NCBI GenBank assembly: GCA_023634235.1
Contig: JAMKCF010000004.1
Span: 24,436,527-24,500,526 of the forward strand
From: Pisaster brevispinus
Lineage: Eukaryota; Echinodermata; Asteroidea; Forcipulatida; Asteriidae
Length of the DNA stretch: 64,000 nucleotides
Direction of reading: 5' to 3'
Shown here: piece by piece, positions 21,963 to 35,900 of the stretch
Position numbering within the stretch: position 1 is the first letter of the stretch
Layout of the letters: each line of letters begins with the position of its first letter
Notes under the pieces: model-generated
The model's input: only the letters and a program-made list of their open reading frames with translations
The model's database searches: none
What the model was told of the DNA's origin: nothing
Position numbers and translations under genes: made by a program

Positions 21963-24660
21963 AGTATACCATTTCCTCTCCCTGCTGCTTCACATATCCC
22001 CCCTCTACCTTTTCCAAAACCCACCGACGCCTCAAACTTCTGCTTGAGGATGTATCTTAATACTTGTTTCTCACTCCACACATCCTTTAAACTGACAACA
22101 TTTTAAGCATTTTGAACATTTTGAGTGTGTTCTGGTCCTATAATTTGTTCGTTGTTTGTAAAAAAAACAAAAAAAAAACAAAACACCTATCTTTTTTGTG
22201 GTCACACTATGGCATCACATGAATTGCTTGCCCACGGCTACATGTAAGATTTCACTCTTCCCTCTACAAACAATGCATTTGACCTGCTTTAAGACTCATT
22301 GCAGTAGTGAGTCAACTCGTTTTTTTCCAAAGCGAAACAGTAAAGTTTTAAAACTAAGTTTTGTTTTTTTCCAGGGAACAAAATCCACATCTATAGAGTG
22401 TGTGGTTGAAGATCTATGGATTGTGTGGTATGAGTTCTGCAATGGAACCGCTTGACGTTGAGGGCGTCTAAAGACGAGACAAGATCTTTTGGTACATCAA
22501 CCGGTGAGCTGAAATCTAAGTAAACTTTCTCTTTGAATTCTTGCACTTTTTAAACCATCCGTTCACGCTGTTTACAAGGACGTTTGACCGAGAACTTGTT
22601 GATATTGTTTCACTTGGTGAGTTCGTCATTCCAATATTGTCTCTCAAGGTATGTTTTTTCTTGTAATGGCATACTGGTCGTAGCCAGTGATGCCTAGTCA
22701 AGTAGTCAAAAGGTCTCCAAGTACTTGGACATGACATTATTCCTAATGCAGTTGAAGTTGCAGTTATACATTGACATGTGTTTATCGTAAATTCTGTAAA
22801 ACCATTTGAAACAATGGCCTTCAACACGAGCCATAATATGGGTTTCTAGATAGCCCTCTCTCAACATTGTTCTTTCATCGACTGTAATGTATTTATTATT
22901 AATATGAATCTTCTCGTTTTAAAAATTACAAACCAACCAAGACCATGACCGCATGTTAGTTAGCAACTATATGCTATATAGTTTAGAATTTAACCAATAG
23001 ATTCGTATGTTCACAAATAATGTAAACATATATATATATGTGTGTTTTAACTTCTTGTGTTATCCCAGGGGATACTCTTTTATTGAACTCGTGATTCACA
23101 ACAGAAAAAAACTAGCAATAGTAAATATAAATGTTGTTTATTATGTACGTTGAATACAAAACTCTACTTTCAAATTTCCCCCAAATCACCGAACATATGT
23201 AATACAGTCTATATTAGTCTACTGCATCATAACATAAGCGCTTACAGATGAGATTTTAAAAACTGGGGTTGGGTGATGATAACCATTTTTTTTTTTTTTT
23301 AACTAGCATGATGGAATCATAGAGCGCGCCCTCTGTCGTTTTAGATTAATCACTGCGGATAAAAGGGACATACTCTGAAGTCATGCGTCCGGACTTATCA
23401 GTGAGCCGACAGTAGTTGTATGTGAGATCTATATTACCTTCAGTTTTTACTTTTAATCCTGTCTCCCTAACCTAGGCATGCACTCTCAACGACAACAACA
23501 TGTTTTACAAGTGTTGACCAATAAACCTTTATTATGGTAATACAATGGTGTTTTTCTTACCACTCGTATCAATTTCAACCAAAGCGAGGCTGGAAGGAAA
23601 AATGATCTGGTACCCTTCCAGTAGAATTACAATCAGTATTCTGTAATGCACTTTTCCCACAAGGGGAGTAAGACTTAAGATGATGGCAGCATAATAATGG
23701 TACATATAGATCGCTGTCACAGAGGCAAAAAAAAAAGCCTGGCCTCTTGTTGTGCGAACTTTGTGTAATTGTCGTTGTGGGCAGCTTAGTAAATGCTTGA
23801 CTTGTTAGCGGGTTCCCCAAAGTCACAGTGTTTAGTTTAGCCACCAGATAGGTTAACATGAGTAAAGTACACTATTACTACGGGAAATCATCGTGACTTT
23901 AAGAATAGAGGATGTGAAAAGCCAAACAAAAGTCAAAATGCAGCTGAAGGAATGCCAATAGCTTCCTGTATTGTTTGGCGGGGGGGGGGGTCGGGTTGTA
24001 AAGAAAATCGCTTTCATGGAAGGTTGCATGTTGTAAAGCAGGCTCATAACGGATGTAATGATGTGTCATAGGAAATATTGACTGCTTCGAATATGGTTAA
24101 AACTACGGCGCCTGAGGTTATCCTACGCCTCACTACAAACTCCATAAAGAAGCATCAGGTAAACTCATGAAAACTATAGGAATTACAATATTTCTCGCTT
24201 AAAAAAAGATAAGTTGCAGTAAAACATCGATGGATGTGAAAGAATAAAATCTTTGACAAAATCATTTGTAATTTTTCCCTCTAAGCAGCAATTTTCAAAT
24301 TGTGAACAAAGTAAACTAAAATCGATAACTTAACAAAAAGTTCTAAAAGTGATAAATTCATTCAAATATTTTACTTAACATAAGTTATTCATCACGTAGT
24401 ATCTTATTGTTTTGCGTCATCTTGTTTTCCTGACCCATTATAATTGAGCTATCTTTTGCTACGTCGAGTCAAAGCTGCGCGTTTTGCCAACGAAAACAAC
24501 TGTATATGTAATGTTTGAGACATACATGTAAATAATTTAACTTCCAGTGACAGATGTCACTCTGATAACAATGTTCTTTAGACTCTGTCACTTCACAATT
24601 GCTAACAATTATATAGGGCGGAATATGCATTGTTTGTATAATTGATGTGATTTTTAGCAA
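21963..24660. other. Long intergenic stretch, no gene recognised
   Basis: AT-rich throughout, with a TA run near 23026-23040, a T run at 23287-23300 and a G run at 23980-23990. Open frames are short and unlike proteins. Confidence 0.5.
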
Positions 24661-24839
24661 ACGTCGATAGACAATGTTTAAATCACCACCATTGTGGTGA
24701 TGGGGGCTTTTTGACAGTCGGTGACAGCCGACTGTGATTTTTTGTTTTCTTCTTCAAAATATGACCATGGGTATACGAATTGGGAAAAGTCAGAAAATTT
24801 GGTGATGATCGAATGCGTTGTTAACAATTTACGTTCAAA

Positions 24840-25940
24840 CATATGGCGGGGGCACATGCGGCCCTGTTTTGGCAAAAGGGTGTATCTCAAATAATCACCT
24901 TTTGAGATAAACGGCGTTGAAAGTTCAATTACCTACCATTTATACATATTCAATTATAAATGGGTAGATTGTTATTTAAACAAATGTTTGATATATACAT
25001 TAGTAACACAATAAATGTTGTCCTTCTTGTGTAGCTGGTTTTTCTGAAATAAGCGTTTTTTTAAAGTTACTCCGTTCTGACAGAAAGTTGTGGCTTAAGG
25101 GTTTTAATTATTTCTAGGCAAAAGGGTGTATGTCGTGTTAGTCACTTTATATAGTGTGTACTGTTTTTACAAAAGGGTGTAACTTGAGTTATCTCAAATC
25201 TTTGTCAATGTATTTGCTTGGCAAAAAGGTGTATCTCGTGTTAGCTATTTAATTGTGTACGTGCCTGTTTTGCCAAAAGGATGCATCTGAAGACACTCTG
25301 TATTATTTCCATTAAAACATTTGGCAAAATGGAGTAACTTACTCTACAAGCTTAACATTCTCATTTTTGTAAGCAATACATGCAAAAAACAGTAGTTAAT
25401 TGTTGAATACATTTACTTAACATTAGAAGTCACATCATTAAAAAAAACGGTGTATGTAGAGATACGTCCCTCTGGAAAATAAATATTAATAGGGGGATAC
25501 AAACTTTAATATGGCAAAAAGGTGTATCTGAGAGATACATCTTTCTGACGCAGAAACAGTCGGTGAGAGCAACACACTTGTACATGGCAGAAGAGTGTGT
25601 CTATAGATACGTCTCTCTGACATAAAAATATTAATTTTTCGTGCAATATTCTTTCATGGCAAACAGACTTAACACCAAGTTAGGCTGTTTTGCCTCATCA
25701 TACACATCTAAATGCGGGTGCTATCTATGAGATACACCGTTTTTCCAAAGAAATTTGATTGAAAACATGAAAAATCTATAAAGATAGCACATACTATCTT
25801 CAAAACGGTACATCGTACGGACTTGAGACTTCGCTCATTGGGAAAAGCGCCCTCACTTTCCCTAGAAATGGTATTTTCTCAAAAAGTTGAAAATTTGAGT
25901 TACACCCTTTTGCCAAAACAGGGCCGCATGTGCCACCCGG
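24840..25940. repeat. ~1.1 kb inverted-repeat element with AAAAGGGTGTATCT motif array
   Basis: GCACATGCGGCCCTGTTTTG (24850-24869), followed by GCAAAAGGGTGTATCTCA, reappears inverted at 25893-25932, giving ~45 bp inverted ends. Between them a GCAAAAGGGTGTATCT-like motif recurs about ten times (near 24873, 25119, 25174, 25222, 25273, 25323, 25442, 25514, 25585), often followed by a GATACGTCYYTCTGAC block. Could be a non-autonomous transposon with internal motif repeats. No protein. Confidence 0.55.
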
Positions 25941-28900
25941 TCCTTGTAGGGGTTATTTGCCACCGATGGCAACAAATCATCAGTTATTTGAAGCTGGTAC
26001 AGATAATGCAACTGTTTCCTTTACCACCTTTCCTGCATCCTCGTCCCCAACAAGGACATAATCTCTCCCCAGCAGAACGCCTGCCAATGGAGACTTTACG
26101 CCCTCTATACAAAAAAATGTGACAAGAAGAAATAGTCATAGCATACAATTTTACGTAAGGTATAGTAGTAGTGACATATTTTTTTGTCACGAACCTCACT
26201 TAATACAAACCATTAAAAATCAATGCTGTGCAAGTTTTTATTATGTATAGGCTACAACGGAAAGGATAAAATAACTATAATGGCAGCACATCGTCAATTG
26301 AAGATACATGGCACGAAATCTGTCCAAAGATACGCAGTCCTCTTTTTTATATAAAACTCACTGGCGCTCAAAGATTTAAATGTAATATTCATTGTCATTT
26401 TCACTAGATAACATCCGATTGGGAACTAAATAGAAGATATTTTCTGGCTCAAAGGGGGTGTAAATAAAAAGATCGTGCCATTGTCGTTTTTAAGCTCACA
26501 TAAACCGGATATAATCGACGCGTTCAAGGCCAACCGGTAACTAAATTTTAAATTAGATAATGTTGACATTTGATGTATTTGGGTTTTGTATTCTTTAAAT
26601 CATAACATCGAGGGCTTTTAAAGGGGTACATTGCCTTGTTTTTAGCGCCTTGGGCTATAAACAGCAAAATGGAAAGATATTCCTATAAAAAAATCGTGTA
26701 GGTTTCCTTTGACTTCGTGAACTAACACTGTCCACCATTTACTATAGGTAATTTTGGTTCTACATTTTGGTTATTTTTGGTTCTACATTTTGACACATAT
26801 TCCCAGAAATGGGTCAGGCCCCATGAGAGCCGGATCCGGGTCAATTTTGAGGGGAGTTTGAAGAGTGTAGAACACTCCCGTTTTGTTCACATTTTAGGTC
26901 TACTTGGGGGAAAAAATTAGTAGAGATCACCTGTATGCATTCAAGTTTGTAACATTTGCACATTGCGCTGAAAGACAGGTAACATCAACACGTCTATGTC
27001 GCTTGCAGAAAACACAACCCATTTCTCGCAATGGCCGTTGAGTTTTGCAAGCTTTGCATTTACTTTGTATATCATGCTACTCAAATTAATATACCATGAT
27101 ATTATGTCTCACGTAGACCAAGGTAGAGGAATACATATTATCAAATTAACATTACAAATTTTAATGGGATAGGCCTATATCACTTTAAATTGGAGCAAGC
27201 CAGGTTACAGAGAAAATATAGGCCGCAAACAAACTTAATTTAAAAGAAAAGTGGGTCTCAAATTTTATAGAACATTTACTGGCATCTAAATGTAGTGAGG
27301 AAAATTAACGAGGAAATCCGTCCCAAATTTATATGCTGACTAAAATTGTGGATTCTCTTAATCTTCTATGTATCAAAGAAATGGTGTGCCACTTTTTGTT
27401 GAACGAGGGGAGGGTTGCTTAGGAAAATTTATTAAACCGTTTCGTTACCTTCAGAAAAAAAACCATAAAGACTAACCAAAATCCTTGTCGATTATTTGCA
27501 TTCGTTATTTTCTCAAATTCGCTTTTCTCAAATCATCGGGTCACAGTGTGATTAGACAGGAAATCTGACCGTGAAGAAGGCTGATCTTACGCGGCCAGTT
27601 AGCTTCACTGGCTCAGTCTTTACGCGGGCTGGGTGACCCGGATCGATGCATAGACATGTACATAGCCTGTTCTTATGGGGGGGGGAGGGGATATAACCCC
27701 ATCCAGTATGTAAATTAATGATATATATATATTATAAGGTGCGAGATACGCTCAGAATTTTTGTTTGTTTGGTTGGACGGTCTAATAGAAGCTGTTTGTC
27801 TGGGAAAACTGCCCTTAGAAATTAGTTTCTTTACAATTGCTCTGCATGATCAGAAGACAATCAGAAGTATTGACCCAACGTTTGGCTATTAAGGTTGACG
27901 TCATTGCAACTTTGCAAGCGGGGCTTAGAAGTAGCACAATTTCAATGATAATATACCTTGTGGAATGTATCTTGTCTTCTCTTGTTTGGACTTTTACAAA
28001 GTTCTAAAAGAAAGTCCAGATTCCACAAGGACAAAGAACTAACGTTCCAAAGTCACTTATTGTGCTGGAACTATATTAACAGATATTGATCCTGGCTCCT
28101 TATCAAACACAAATCCGTGTAAACTAAACACTAACTCATAAAAGGTAAGTGACAGAATGGCATTTGCTTATGATATTTCGTAAAAAAGAACTGCTTTGAC
28201 AAAGCGAAATAAACTAATTGTTAAAAAACCTCCGAAACAAAAGGTAACATTTCCAAAAATGCTACTTCCTGTTTTTTAGATTTCAAACCGATAAAAAAGA
28301 AATCACTTAACCAAATGCCAACAACAGAGGACATAATGTGCGTAGGCCTATAGCTGAGATTTCCAGCAAATGTTGGCGTACATCGACATGAGTAAAACTC
28401 ACTCTAAATACGCAACCGTATCAATACAATACAATCGGAAAATATTCACTTTCTTCTTCGATACAAAAACACAAACCAAATACCAGTAAAATATATTATG
28501 TACTTTGGAAAGTAATTTAGGTGTTCCAAGTTAGTGTTGATGCTTCGTGTGCGTAGTGCAGTGTTAGAGCACGTCTGTGTATTTTAAAGAACACATTCAC
28601 TGACATGACATAATTTAATATTCTAGATATATTTGTGAAAAGGTAATAAAAGAAGCATAAACGGTATTAATTGTTCATTGCTTCAATAAAACTATAGGCT
28701 TTTTTAACCTTTTGATTAGATATGGAATATCACGAAACCATCCACAAATTAAACTGTGAAATTACAGATAAAAACCTCTTAACCAGACACATAATGAAGT
28801 TGTAATTCGTCGCAGAGCGTCTTTTTACTTTGATGCAGTGTCCCGTGATACCGAAATTAACTATTGCATTGCCCTTATCTACAGTCTTATGACGAGGCTG

Positions 28901-28986
28901 ACCGTGTTGTTCTGGTAAAGCCCCACAACTAAAGAAACTATATAGGAGCCAGCCACGCCCCCGATACTCCCCGCTGCTGCGGGTAT
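25941..28986. other. Long intergenic stretch, no gene recognised
   Basis: Contains a fragment of the TGACCC/GGGTCA repeat (about 26800-26880), a G run near 27678 and a TA run at 27719-27735. The part nearest 28986 is the likely 3'UTR of gene C. No coding frame. Confidence 0.5.
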
Positions 28987-30830
28987 TTATAGCTGATGCA
29001 GTGTTGTTTCAGTAGCCTCGTCCCCAACACGTGCAGAATCTCTCTCCCCGCGGAACGCCTTTCGTATCCCTCTACGGAAAGGCCTGTTTGTTAAGATGTA
29101 AATAATCGGATTCACACAAGAGTTACCAATCCCTAAGATGACGGTGACATGGTAGATGGGCGAGCTGAAAGCCTCGTGTACACCGAAGTAGTAGAGCACT
29201 ACGAAGATCTTGTTAGGGGCCCAGCAGACGGCGAAGGTCAGGACGAAGACCAGGAGGGTCTTGGATAGTGTCTTGGTTGTTTGGAGCTGCCACATTTCAC
29301 GCTGAGTAGCCCGTTTGTTTGCCGAAGAATCTGTGCAAGGAGAGACAGTGGGGGTAACATATGAAATAAACGATTGTTGGAAAGAAGCTGGGGTCTTAAC
29401 AGATCTGTGAGGCCGAACTGTCATGCGCACTGCATTCAAGCTCTGGTGTTTCTGATCAGCAGAGTGTGGGTTCGAGTCCAAACGTGTGTTCTTAAGCAAG
29501 ACACTTAACCATTACTGCTTTGTTCTTCGGAAGGACGTAAAGCCGTAGGTCCCGTGTGTGGTGTAATGCACGTAAAATAACCCAATTATACTTATTGCCC
29601 ATAGAGACTGGTTTTGTCACGATGTTTTTGGCAGTGGCTGCTGAATGCATCGCAGCACTTGTTAATACTAAATGCGTAACACATTGGTCTCGTAATTCAT
29701 AAAGTTCAAAAACCTGTCTGAAAATAATTAATGATAGATCACGTTGTAAACGAGCAATGGTTGTTAGTGGAATTTGAAACCGTTTCTGAGCTGACGACTT
29801 TAGATGTGGCTCCCTAACTCCAGATTACTGCTCTAAAAGCCATGCTTCAACGTTGTCGGCAGAGCCAAAAAGACATGGCCATAGAGCGTTTACTGTTCTG
29901 CTCGTTTGACTCAACCAAAATTCCGTCAACTTGTTTCTTATAATATAAGAAACAAGTTGACGAAATATTATTTACTGTGGAAAGCCCGTAAGAACTCAAC
30001 AATGTCGTCCATGGTCTTGTAGTTTTAATATTCACATGGGATTGTCAACACTCAAGGTAGTGTACTTTTCTAGTTTAAGATTGAGCAAACAGTTCTGACT
30101 ATTGTCATCATTCTGTATACTCACCCAGTCTATTCTGTAGTAGTTTAATCTGTCTCCTCAGTGTCGAAATGACTTTCCATTGTACCACAATCATGAAGAT
30201 AAATGGAAGGAGGAAAGGAACCACGAAGTTGATGCATCCTGTAAAAACTTGAACCCCTCTGTTTGGCCAGCCCCAAAACTTACACGTGGCACTTTCGTCT
30301 TCACCGTACAAGAACAAGTTGTGGGATTGGACGAAGACACCAATCATCCAGCATGAACCGATCATCAAGTATTTGTTGCGTTTGGTGAGCACTACTTTGT
30401 ACTTATGTGGGTGGACAATGGCTACGTACCGCTCAAGGTTGACTGTGACAAGTCCATAGACTGACGTCACTGCACAGACCCAGAACAGATACTGACTGAC
30501 GTACAGTCGGCATCTCAGCTCGCCAAAAAAACCGGGGTGCGGGTTCTCCACGACAGCAGTTGGCAAGAGCTTAAAGGGGATGACCAGGACACACACGATG
30601 AAGTCAACAACCGAGAGGTGCACCAAGAAATCACTGGTGTTCGTTCGCAGGGACGGCACGCGGAGTAGCACAAAGGCGACCAGGAGGTTACCAGTGATAC
30701 CGAGTGTACAGATTATGCCGTAGAGGGCCAAGACAGCGTCACTATCAGCAAAGTCTCCCCAATGGTGAACACTTTCGTTGGTCTCAACTTTGCGTTCGAA
30801 CTTATTCCAAACCTCAGTAGCGTTTCTCAT
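28987..30830 (-). CDS. Class A GPCR, gene C (two exons)
   Basis: Minus-strand gene: exons 30830-30125 and 29330-28987 join to 349 residues across a 794-base phase-1 intron (G|GTGAGT donor, CTTGCACAG acceptor). The junction codon is Asp where A, B and D have Ala. Sequons lie at N3 and N18. The TM2 acid is D76, cysteines C107 and C183, TM3 motif E133-R134-Y135, CWAP at 271 and NPIIY at 309-313. It differs from gene B by few residues in the membrane core and mainly in the N-terminus and tail, so B and C are recent inverted duplicates. The intron is enlarged by a SINE and holds a perfect hairpin. A 5' acceptor (TTTTACAG, ending at 30854) sits 23 bases before the ATG, suggesting a noncoding first exon further right. 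Ligand unknown. Confidence 0.9.
29411..29680 (+). mobile_element. tRNA-derived SINE in the gene C intron
   Basis: Contains the Pol III B-box GGTTCGAGTCC (29469-29479), then GCAAGACACTTAACC, GGACGTAAAGCCGTAGGTCC and GTGTAATGCACGTAAAA, a known type of marine-invertebrate SINE body. It is antisense to the receptor. The A-box is not clear, so the 5' limit is approximate. Its 3' part recurs at 51311-51470. Confidence 0.65.
29924..29962. other. Perfect 18-bp hairpin in the gene C intron
   Basis: Arms 29924-29941 and 29945-29962 are exact reverse complements (CGTCAACTTGTTTCTTAT) around a 3-base loop. It would fold in the intron RNA of gene C or extrude as a DNA cruciform. Confidence 0.85.
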
Positions 30831-30853
30831 GTTTGGAGTATTCTCCTTTCGAA

Positions 30854-31837
30854 CTGTAAAAGTGCAAAGTTCGAAGCATCTTGTACAAAACGAATACTAT
30901 AGTCCAAATGGTGCCAACGTTTTGTATAATATGTACATGTACATATACCCTGCATGTGTAACAATAACCCATTTGCGGCCCAGCCAGTGAGACTGCCTGA
31001 ACGAGTCCATAAATATATTCTGAAGGTGGATTATCTTGAAAATTTGTGAATACACTGAATGTTTACATAAAAAACTTTCGTATATTATGATTGTGCGTGT
31101 AGCTAACTGTTTCAGTAATTAAATAATTTAAGCGAGATTTGTCATCTAATCTTGTTGAAGATGTGTAATTGCCTCATGAACCGAAATATTACATACGGCA
31201 AATGCTTCCATATATAAAACAAGATCTAGTGGATATACGGAGGGATTTTTCTAACTTTCATGAAAGAAAGATCTATCCCGATTAAATATTACAATCAGTG
31301 AAAAAAAACCAGAGGAAGAACGATACACTTTTTCAAATTATGCCGATCTTTGTACCCAGTTTAGAGGACACGTTTTGTTATGAAATTCCAACCTGGACAC
31401 ATTCACGCACGTTAGCCACAGCAATAAGTTTTAAAAAAATAAAACATTCCGGTAAAATGTTTACACATTAATTGATATAAAACTGATCACCCTTAACAAT
31501 AAAAAGTGATCGTGAAGCCTACTCACTGCTATGTTTTGGAGCTGATTGAGACAGCTTTTCAGCAATATAAATGGTTTTCTTCTCTCTCTTTTAACGGAGA
31601 TTACCCAAATCGCGATTGCAAAGGATTGTGCATAGCACCTTCCGCCTCTTAATTGAAATGGAAATAGTAACAGGCTTTCCTTATAGAAAGTATTCATCTA
31701 TATTTTCAGCAGGTGTGGGCGGTGTAGAAACCCTCTGATGTTTTGATTGTTAGGATGTAAGGATGCAAGGCAGAAGGGCGTACAGCTTTAACATCTTCCC
31801 ATAAGGTTGCATCTAACGACTTTTTTTAACCAATACT
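30854..31837. other. 5' flank of gene C
   Basis: AT-rich noncoding DNA expected to hold the gene C promoter. No TATA box or recognisable site was assigned. Confidence 0.4.
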
Positions 31838-32130
31838 AAAAGGTATTATACCGGATTGGTAGAGCTGACAAAATAGTTGCAGACAGTGTTCATGTTTTTG
31901 TGTGATCAACCAAACACATACAAAAGTAATAAACCTGTGAAATTTAGGGCGTAATCCGTTGTGTGAGTCAGGAGAATAGTGAAAAACCATGCATAATTTT
32001 CAGCATGTGAACACACTGTCCTTATTTTTGGTTGCCGTTTTTTAGGTTTTCAGATACAGTTATCTCGAATTTGACTTGATTTAGATTGAAATAGTTAACA
32101 GACAAACTGGTTCTAGTATGAACTTCATAA
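31838..32130. mobile_element. Decayed MITE, TTTAAAGGC family
   Basis: In reverse orientation it carries ACAAAAGTAATAAACCTGTG and a GAGAATAGTGAAAAACC block matching the inverted 18170-18290 region. The right end is unclear. Confidence 0.5.
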
Positions 32131-32440
32131 TCAGAAAGCTTTCGGACTAAAAGTATACAGTAACGTTTTTTTAAACCTTGTATTAAATACAATCCAATTA
32201 AAACTTCAAGTCAGCGTAAAACACTTGGAAAACTTACCCGATCGTATGTCAGAAGAGAATATCGGCAGATTCTCCCGAATTCAGTCAATGAGCAACTGTG
32301 AGAAAGATTGGTTCTTTTTATCAGTTTTTTCCGATTCCCAAGCGGTGATGTCGCAGGATACGAGAAAAATAGGGCAGATACTGAAAAAGTAGCAATGCAC
32401 TCTCACTCAAAGGCATCAACCTAATCTTGCTTCCAGGAGG

Positions 32441-32980
32441 ATTATACTGGAACTGTCAGCATGTGTCTTAAAAAATTACTTTTTCACAAAATCAAGAACA
32501 AAAACTATTGAGCTCCTTCCTCGCAAAGGTAAAAGTGAACTTAATCCGAATACTTCTAAGAGAATTACCGCAATCTCTTTAGTTTACATTCTCAGCGACT
32601 CGGCATTTGGTTCAAGGTTAATGCATAAGCCTACCTTTTAAGTTTTTAAGTTCAATGCAAACGCAGAGGCACAGTTTAATGAAAAAAAAACCTATATTCT
32701 GTAAAGTAGTATTATACTGGAACTGTCGGCATGTGTCTTAAAGAATTACTTTTTCACAAAATCAAGAACAAAAACTATTGAGCTCCTTCCTCGCTAAGGT
32801 AAAAGTGAACTTAATCCGAATACTTCTAAGAGAATTACCGCAATCTCTTTAGTTTACATTCTCAGCGACTCGGCATTTGGTTCAAGGTTAATGCATAGGC
32901 CTACCTTTTAAGTTTTTAAGTTCAAGGCAAACGCAGAGGCACAGTTTAATGGGAAAAAAACTATATTCTGTAAAGTAGTA
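32441..32980 (+). repeat. 270-bp tandem duplication, two copies
   Basis: Bases 32441-32710 are repeated at 32711-32980 with only a handful of differences (for example GTCAGC against GTCGGC, and a shorter A run). Unit length is exactly 270 at the left boundary. The copies are nearly identical, so the duplication is young. No gene inside. Confidence 0.9.
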
Positions 32981-35900
32981 TTTCTGAGACTAAGCGTAAA
33001 AATCCACATTTTTGAGCGATGCTATGATACTGTTTAAAATCGCATTTTTAATCGCACAAATGCAAACCGGCTACTGGTACTGAGACATTTTCTTTACGTT
33101 CCTGGCTGTTTTCGAAACCTCGGGTTAGATTTCGTCAGTTATTTAGAAAACAGACAGACGGAGTCTTAGCCATAGCCTAAGCCGGAGCCCAAGCCCAAGC
33201 CGTGGTTTCTAAAGCGGTCCTATTGTACGACAACACTCCTGATGGGCCACGTCACGTTGCGTTAGTCACGTTGCAAACCAATCAACGCATCAAGCATGAC
33301 TGGAGCAGTATGTAATACAGCGGTAATTATTAAACCTATTAAACAACAGCTAGCACAATTGGACCATTATTTTACTCTTGAAATATGAGAGAGTAGGGCA
33401 ACACAAGTAAATACATTATTAAAGTGAAATCATCAAGTTGCAATGTGAAGCATCTATTGATGTTAATACTAAAGTTAAGGCAATAAGTGAAATGGTGCAG
33501 TGCCTAGAAACAGTATTCTTTGTAAACGACTAGTCACAGTTCGAACACAGCGGGCTTCCAGAATGTTCATCGATACGGCTATACAAAGCTGCCGGCTTAT
33601 TTACAACGTACAGACTGGGTCCTCGTTAGTCGAGGAAACGAAACGTTTTCGAGTGAAGGACAAATCTGTGTAGGCCATTTCGCCAAATAACTTTCTCATG
33701 ACAGACTCTGACCTTGTGCCGATTGCTTTGCTTGTATCATCAAAGGCACGATTCACTCGACTATTTCTGCCACACTAATTAATTATCTGTCCACACTATT
33801 CCGTGTAATTGTGAATGCTCTCCATCGACATGCAAAAGTCCTCCCAATGAGAATTATTGGTGGCGCACTGTATTGTAAATTCCCCGTAATGAAAGTTGAT
33901 GTAAAGATCTAACCTGTGTGGCTTATTATTCTTAACACTAAGAGCGCACTAAGATTGTGCTAGCTCTTTGCAAAACATTGTCCCGCTCGAATGCTCGACT
34001 TTATTCCCAGCTACATAAAAACATCTCTCGAAACTATTAAAGGTTTTCAAAATACATATCAAAGGAAGGAACTCCATCAATAGTTCGAGTCAATTTCTAT
34101 TGTCAATACTTTTAAATAATTGAGTGTGGTTTTTTTTCTAATGTCATCAAGACTGATTTTAAAGGAGGGTCATAGATTGGTTAATACTCCAAAATAATGA
34201 CCATAAAAACTTAATTGGTGAGAAGCACTGCAGCTGTTGATAGTTTAATCATTTTAAGAATGGATTCCCTCCGAAGTAGTATGGTTTGAACAAATTTTCA
34301 CCAAAAAACATTTGAATCTGAGAAATGATTCATGTGTGAATCGATTTTCAGTTTTCTGTGGGTTGGTTTTCTGTGGGTCCGTTCGCGAATGCTGCGGCCA
34401 GAGATAAAGTTGGTACCCGCTGTCACCCCGCTGTCACCATGCATGTATTGATTCGGAGTTCTTGTGAAAATACCGTGACTGTCTTTTTCTGTTTTCTCAG
34501 CAAGTAGACTTTATAATGTAGCCTTGTACGATATAAATATGCATTAACTTGACAAAAATCAATCTATGACTTTACCTTCAATCTGGTGAATCGGTGAAGC
34601 TCTTCATTCAAGAATAAAATCCGTTCGATTATATGTTTACAAAATCTTTAAAATATCAAGATAAAATCAAAATTGCACTGATGAAAAAGAAAGAAAATTT
34701 TGTTTTTGATTGACGATCTAAACATATCTCGTCACGCGTCGTGAAAAAAACCTACAATAAATGAATGAATGAACAAAATTGCGCACTGGTAAAATTATGG
34801 CACCTTAAAACCACCCTCAACATTAATTGACTTGAACCACTTATTTGTATACAGCTTTTTAAAAGGAACTAACTGCTGTTGACATACTACGGCAGATATG
34901 TGAACGGATTTGTCTTTTATGATACAAGCAGGGCACTTTGCACACAGTTAGAGTATTCCATAAGAAATATATTAATGGCTAGAGGGTCAGATCGCAGGTT
35001 TGTCCTTCGAAAAAATAAGGGGTAGAATATTGCAGCCACTTTGAAAATTGCAAATTGTTCTACGTACATTTTAGTCAAATGATCTGCGGTAGGCCTACAT
35101 CCACATAACAAGCAGTGGCAGCCATTTTGGCAATTTTGAAAATGCTGGTTATACTAACTGGTTTTTTTTTTTTTAAATATTAAATCCTTTGAGATTGCTC
35201 TGTACCCAAATATCTTTCCGATGACATATATCTGACTGTTTGCCAAAATCCGTGCTTCTGTAATCTAAGCCACAATCCCACAATACTATGTCCACTATCT
35301 GTCCACTAAAAACTTCCGATTTATAATTTTAAAACATAACATAACAGTGAATTTTAAATGTTGTCCGTTCTAGCTAACGTTCCTTACTGTAATTTTTTTC
35401 GTGCACATTACATTTTCCAATTTTGAAATTTTCACTTACATGCTTGGTAATTGATTTACAGTGAAACACAGTCTACATAGAAAATAGAGATAGTTATTTC
35501 ATTACAGAGTGGGTGCCTTAATTGACAAATATGTAAAGAGAGATTCTAAACCTACTGTGCAGAAAAATATATATATATATATTAAAACACGCTGACAACA
35601 TTGGTAATAAAATTGTCAAAGACCAGTATCTGAAAAATATGTGACATCATACACATGAAATAACAAACCTGCTTAAGTTTAAATAGAAATGTTAAAGTTT
35701 TTCGAGAAGATGTGGGGTTGGATTTAGTATGAGATATAGGCCTACACCGACCTGTTTACGTTTGTGCGTCCGTGACTGCCGAGAAAAACGAGAGCATTTG
35801 GTGACAATTTTAAGCTGTCAGACTGACCTTAAAAACTCACGCGGTCAAATTATTAAAAATTGTATTTTTCTTTAAAAATTAAACAACACCTGGCGAAAAT

